A stretch of DNA of 64,000 bases, from NCBI GenBank assembly GCA_943735955.1, contig OX030958.1, positions 10,978,126-11,042,125 on the forward strand. The letters run 5' to 3'. The position numbers and the translations under genes were made by a program. Of the stretch, positions 60,924-64,000 are shown piece by piece (position 1 is the stretch's first letter; every line of letters begins with the position of its first letter). The notes beneath the pieces were generated by a model. That model saw nothing but the letters and a program-made list of their open reading frames with translations. It was not told the DNA's origin and made no database searches. The stretch is from Piscicola geometra (lineage: Eukaryota > Annelida > Clitellata > Hirudinida > Piscicolidae).

Positions 60924-61616
60924 TTCATCGTCTTCATCGTCTTCATCGTCTTCACCCTCTTCATCGTCTTCATCGTCTTCATCGTCTTCACCGTCTTCAC
61001 CGTCTTCATCGTCTTCATCGTCTTCACCGTCTTCACCGTCTTCACCGTCTTTACCGTCTTCATCGTCTTCACCGTCTTCATCGTCTTCATCGTCTTCACC
61101 GTCTTCATCGTCTTCACCGTCTTCATCGTCTTCATCGTTCGTCTTCACCGTCTTCATCGTCTTCACCGTCTTCATCGTCTTCACCGTCTTCATCGTCTTC
61201 ACCGTCTTAACCGTCTTCATCGTCTTCACCATCTTCATCGTCTTCATTGTCTTCATCGTCTTCACCGTCTTCACCGTCTTCACCGTCTTCATCGTCTTCA
61301 CCGTCTTCATCGTCTTCACCGTCTTCATCGTCTTCATCGTTCGTCTTCACCGTCTTCATCGTCTTCACCGTCTTCATCGTCTTCATCGTTCGTCTTCACC
61401 GTCTTCACCGTCTTCATCGTCTTCACCGTCTTCATCGTCTTCACCGTTTTCATCGTCTTCATCGTCTTCACCGTCTTCATCGTCTTCATCGTTCGTCTTC
61501 ACCGTCTTCACCGTCTTCGTCGTCTTCACCGTCTTCACCGTCTTCACCGTCTTCATCGTCTTCATCGTCTTCACCGTCTTCCTCGTCTTCATCGTCTTCA
61601 TCGTCTTCATCGTCTT
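60924..61616. repeat. Array G: 9-bp satellite, 693 bp
   Basis: Counterpart of array B behind the other long island, starting with the same CACCCTCTTC variant (about 60954). It is 85 bp longer because of an added GTTC-bounded segment near 61390-61490. Confidence 0.95.
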
Positions 61617-61682
61617 GCAACCATACTTCCCCCGGAATCAAAAATCTTTGGTTTCCCGGAGACTGCCCGCGGGGTCATATCT
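61617..61682 (-). pseudogene. Internal 18S rRNA fragment (island 7)
   Basis: Same central 18S stretch in the GGGCAGTCTCCGGG form, ending at TTGCAA. Confidence 0.88.
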
Positions 61683-61860
61683 ACCCTTTTTCCTTAACTA
61701 AGGGGGGTGAATAAAGCAAAAAAAAATTTAATTACGATAAATAGACGATAAGATCGAAACGAGTTGTTAATACACTAAGTGAGCGGTCATCGAGGGAGAT
61801 AGGAGATGCGACGGCGGATGCCGTTGAAAAACATGAAAGTCTTAGAAAATTAAGAGTAAA

Positions 61861-62029
61861 TTTACAGATTATAATCGCGTTTCAATGGGACCCAAGCTGA
61901 TTAAAGCATGTTTTCTCGGGCATTCGACCGGAGCGGTGAGGATCTCGGCCTAGCGTGGAATTTCATTGCCGGTGAAAAATTTTTTAAATAAAAATTTAAA
62001 AAAATCTTTCGTTCAATCATGAGACAAAT
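61861..62029 (-). repeat. Block A, recombinant type (island 7)
   Basis: Recombinant allele set of the short islands, with private changes AAGCTGATT and CTCGGGCATT. Confidence 0.8.
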
Positions 62030-62235
62030 CTCAAAATAAGTTCATTTGACAAGAGTTGCCATTTGAAACTTTATTATCTTGAGTTTCGAAGCATGCCTAT
62101 ACCTATAGAATATACAAGAGTTAACTAGCGTGAGACATCGAGTTTCAATTTTTGTGAAACGAAAATAAGGCCGTATAAGAGACGATAAGATTGAAACAAT
62201 TTTATTTTAACTGCTGTCTATATCAACCAACACCT

Positions 62236-64000
62236 TTCATCGTCTTCATCGTCTTCATCGTCTTCACCGTCTTCATCGTCTTCATCGTCTTCATCGTCTT
62301 CACCGTCTTCACCGTCTTCATCGTCTTCATCGTTTTCACCGTCTTCACCGTCTTCACCGTCTTCACCGTCTTCATCGCCTTCATCGTCTTCATCGTCTTC
62401 ATCGTCTTCATCGTCTTCATCGTCTTCATCGTCTTCACCGTCTTCACCGTCTTCACCGTCTTCATCGTTTTCATCGTTTTCACCGTCTTCACCGTCTTCA
62501 TCGTCTTCACCGTCTTCATCGTCTTCATCGTCTTCACTGTCTTCACCGTCTTCATCGTCTTCACCGTCTTCATCGTCTTCATCGTTCGTCTTCATCGTCA
62601 TCATCGTCTTCACCGTCTTCACCGTCTTCATCGTCTTCACCGTCTTCACCGTCTTCATCGTCTTCATCGTCTTCATCGTTTTCACCGTCTTCACCGTCTT
62701 CACCGTCTTCATCGTCTTCATCGTCTTCATTGTCTTCACCGTCTTCACCGTCTTCACCGTCTTCATCGTCTTCATCGTCTTCATCGTCTTCATCGTCTTC
62801 ACCGTCTTCATCGTCTTCATCGTTCGTCTTCATCGTCATCATCGTCTTCCCCGTCTTCATCGTCTTCACCGTCTTCATCGTCTTCATCGTCTTCATCATT
62901 TTCACCGTCTTCACCGTCTTCATCGTCTTCATCGTCTTCATCGTCTTCACCGTCTTCACCGTCTTCACCGTCTTCATCGTCTTCATCGTCTTCATCGTCT
63001 TCATCGTCTTCACCGTCTTCATCGTCTTCATCGTCTTCACCGTCTTCACCGTCTTCACCGTTTTCACCGTCTTCACCGTCTTCATCGTCTTCACCGTCTT
63101 CACCGTCTTCATCGTTTTCATCGTCTTCACCGTTTTCACCGTCTTCACCGTCTTCATCGCCTTCACCGTCTTCATCGTCTTCATCGTCTTCACCGTCTTC
63201 ATCGTCTTCATCGTCTTCACCGTCTTCACCGTCTTCACCGTCTTCACCGTCTTTATTGTCTTCATCGTTTTCACCGTCTTCACCGTCTTCATCGTCTTCA
63301 CCGTCTTCATCGTCTTCATCGTCTTCACCGTCTTCACCGTCTTCATCGTCTTCACCGTCTTCATCGTCTTCATCGTTCGTCTTCATCGTCTTCATCGTCT
63401 TCACCGTCTTCACCGTCTTCACCGTCTTCACCGTCTTCACCGTCTTCATCGTCTTCATCGTCTTCATCTTTTTCACCGTCTTCACCGTCTTCACCGTCTT
63501 CACCGTCTTCATCGTCTTCATCGTCTTCATTGTCTTCACCGTCTTCACCGTCTTCACCGTCTTCATCGTCTTCATCGTCTTCATCGTCTTCATCGTCTTC
63601 ACCGTCTTCATCGTCTTCACCGTCTTCATCGTCTTCATCGTCTTTATCGTCTTCACCGTCTTCACCGTCTTCATCGTCTTCATCGTCTTCATCGTTTTCA
63701 CCGTCTTCACCGTCTTCACCGTCTTCATCGTCTTCATCGTCTTCATTGTCTTCACCGTCTTCACCGTCTTCACCGTCTTCATCGTCTTCATCGTCTTCAT
63801 CGTCTTCATCGTCTTCACCGTCTTCATCGTCTTCATCGTTCGTCTTCATCGTCATCATCGTCTTCCCCGTCTTCATCGTCTTCACCGTCTTCATCGTCTT
63901 CATCGTCTTCATCATTTTCACCGTCTTCACCGTCTTCACCGTCTTCATCGTCTTCATCGTCTTCATCGTCTTCACCGTCTTCACCGTCTTCACCGTCTTC
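62236..64000. repeat. Array H: 9-bp satellite, at least 1765 bp
   Basis: Runs off the right edge. It belongs to the E/F type, with CGTCATCATCG after GTTC breaks (about 62598, 62837 and 63852) and many GTTTTCACC units. A private CTTCCCCG follows CGTCATCATCG at about 62849 and 63864, showing a roughly 1015-bp duplication within it. Confidence 0.95.

Larger units (their letters stand above)
61617..62235 (-). other. Island 7 (short form), 619 bp
   Basis: Single block A at 61861-62029. Mixed character: CCTTAACTA near its left end as in the long islands, GGGGGGTG as in the short ones. Flanks 61683-61860 and 62030-62235 are unidentified. Confidence 0.9.

Noticed and set aside
45681..62236. Regularly alternating repeats and unique islands, as in a CRISPR array
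   Set aside because: The repeat unit is 9 bp, the islands are hundreds of bp and nearly identical to each other, and there are no cas genes; the 18S sequence is eukaryotic.

Overview
The window is almost entirely satellite DNA from what looks like an animal nuclear genome. I see no protein-coding gene. About 58 kb is a 9-bp tandem repeat, written on the + strand as GTCTTCAYC (complement GRTGAAGAC). It is broken from position 44317 onward by seven short islands of non-repetitive sequence. The animal assignment rests on the islands, which carry minus-strand fragments of eukaryotic small-subunit (18S) ribosomal RNA, including the near-universal 5' end TACCTGGTTGATCCTGCCAG. The sequence looks invertebrate, but I cannot name a phylum safely from about 320 nt of decayed 18S.

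Layout. 1-44316 is one unbroken satellite array (array A). 44317-45680 is a long island (1364 bp). Short islands, each 619 bp by my count, lie at 46289-46907, 48683-49301, 51557-52175, 54079-54697 and 61617-62235. A second long island is at 59560-60923. Between islands the same satellite resumes as arrays B to H (about 0.6 to 4.9 kb each), and array H runs off the right edge.

Islands. Every island begins, at its array junction, with about 65 nt from the middle of 18S rRNA. It then has about 180 bp of unidentified sequence, a 169-170 bp element called block A here, and about 205 bp of unidentified sequence before the next array. The two long islands carry an extra 745 bp inside this frame: a 259-nt 18S 5' fragment with an internal deletion, 319 bp in the position of the 5' external transcribed spacer (ETS), and a second copy of block A. 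On the minus strand the order block A - ETS - 18S matches the start of a ribosomal DNA unit, so block A sits where an RNA polymerase I promoter region would be. In all five short islands block A resembles the left long-island copy at one end and the right copy at the other. This is the pattern expected if recombination between the two direct copies deleted the ETS-18S segment, much as solo LTRs form.

Satellite organisation. Three levels are visible: the 9-mer; GTTC phase breaks (a 9-mer that has lost CTTCA), commonly 85-103 bp apart; and tandem duplications of about 0.6 to 2.9 kb. Phase breaks are dense in 1-30 kb and nearly absent in 30.6-32.7 and 36.7-41.9 kb. Because five of the six reading frames of the 9-mer contain no stop, the array produces enormous spurious open frames on both strands; these are not genes.

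The most unusual thing here is the composite: a very long CpG-containing 9-bp satellite repeatedly interrupted by a decayed rDNA promoter/ETS/18S cassette that appears to have amplified together with its flanking satellite. All block boundaries inside the arrays were found by eye and are approximate.
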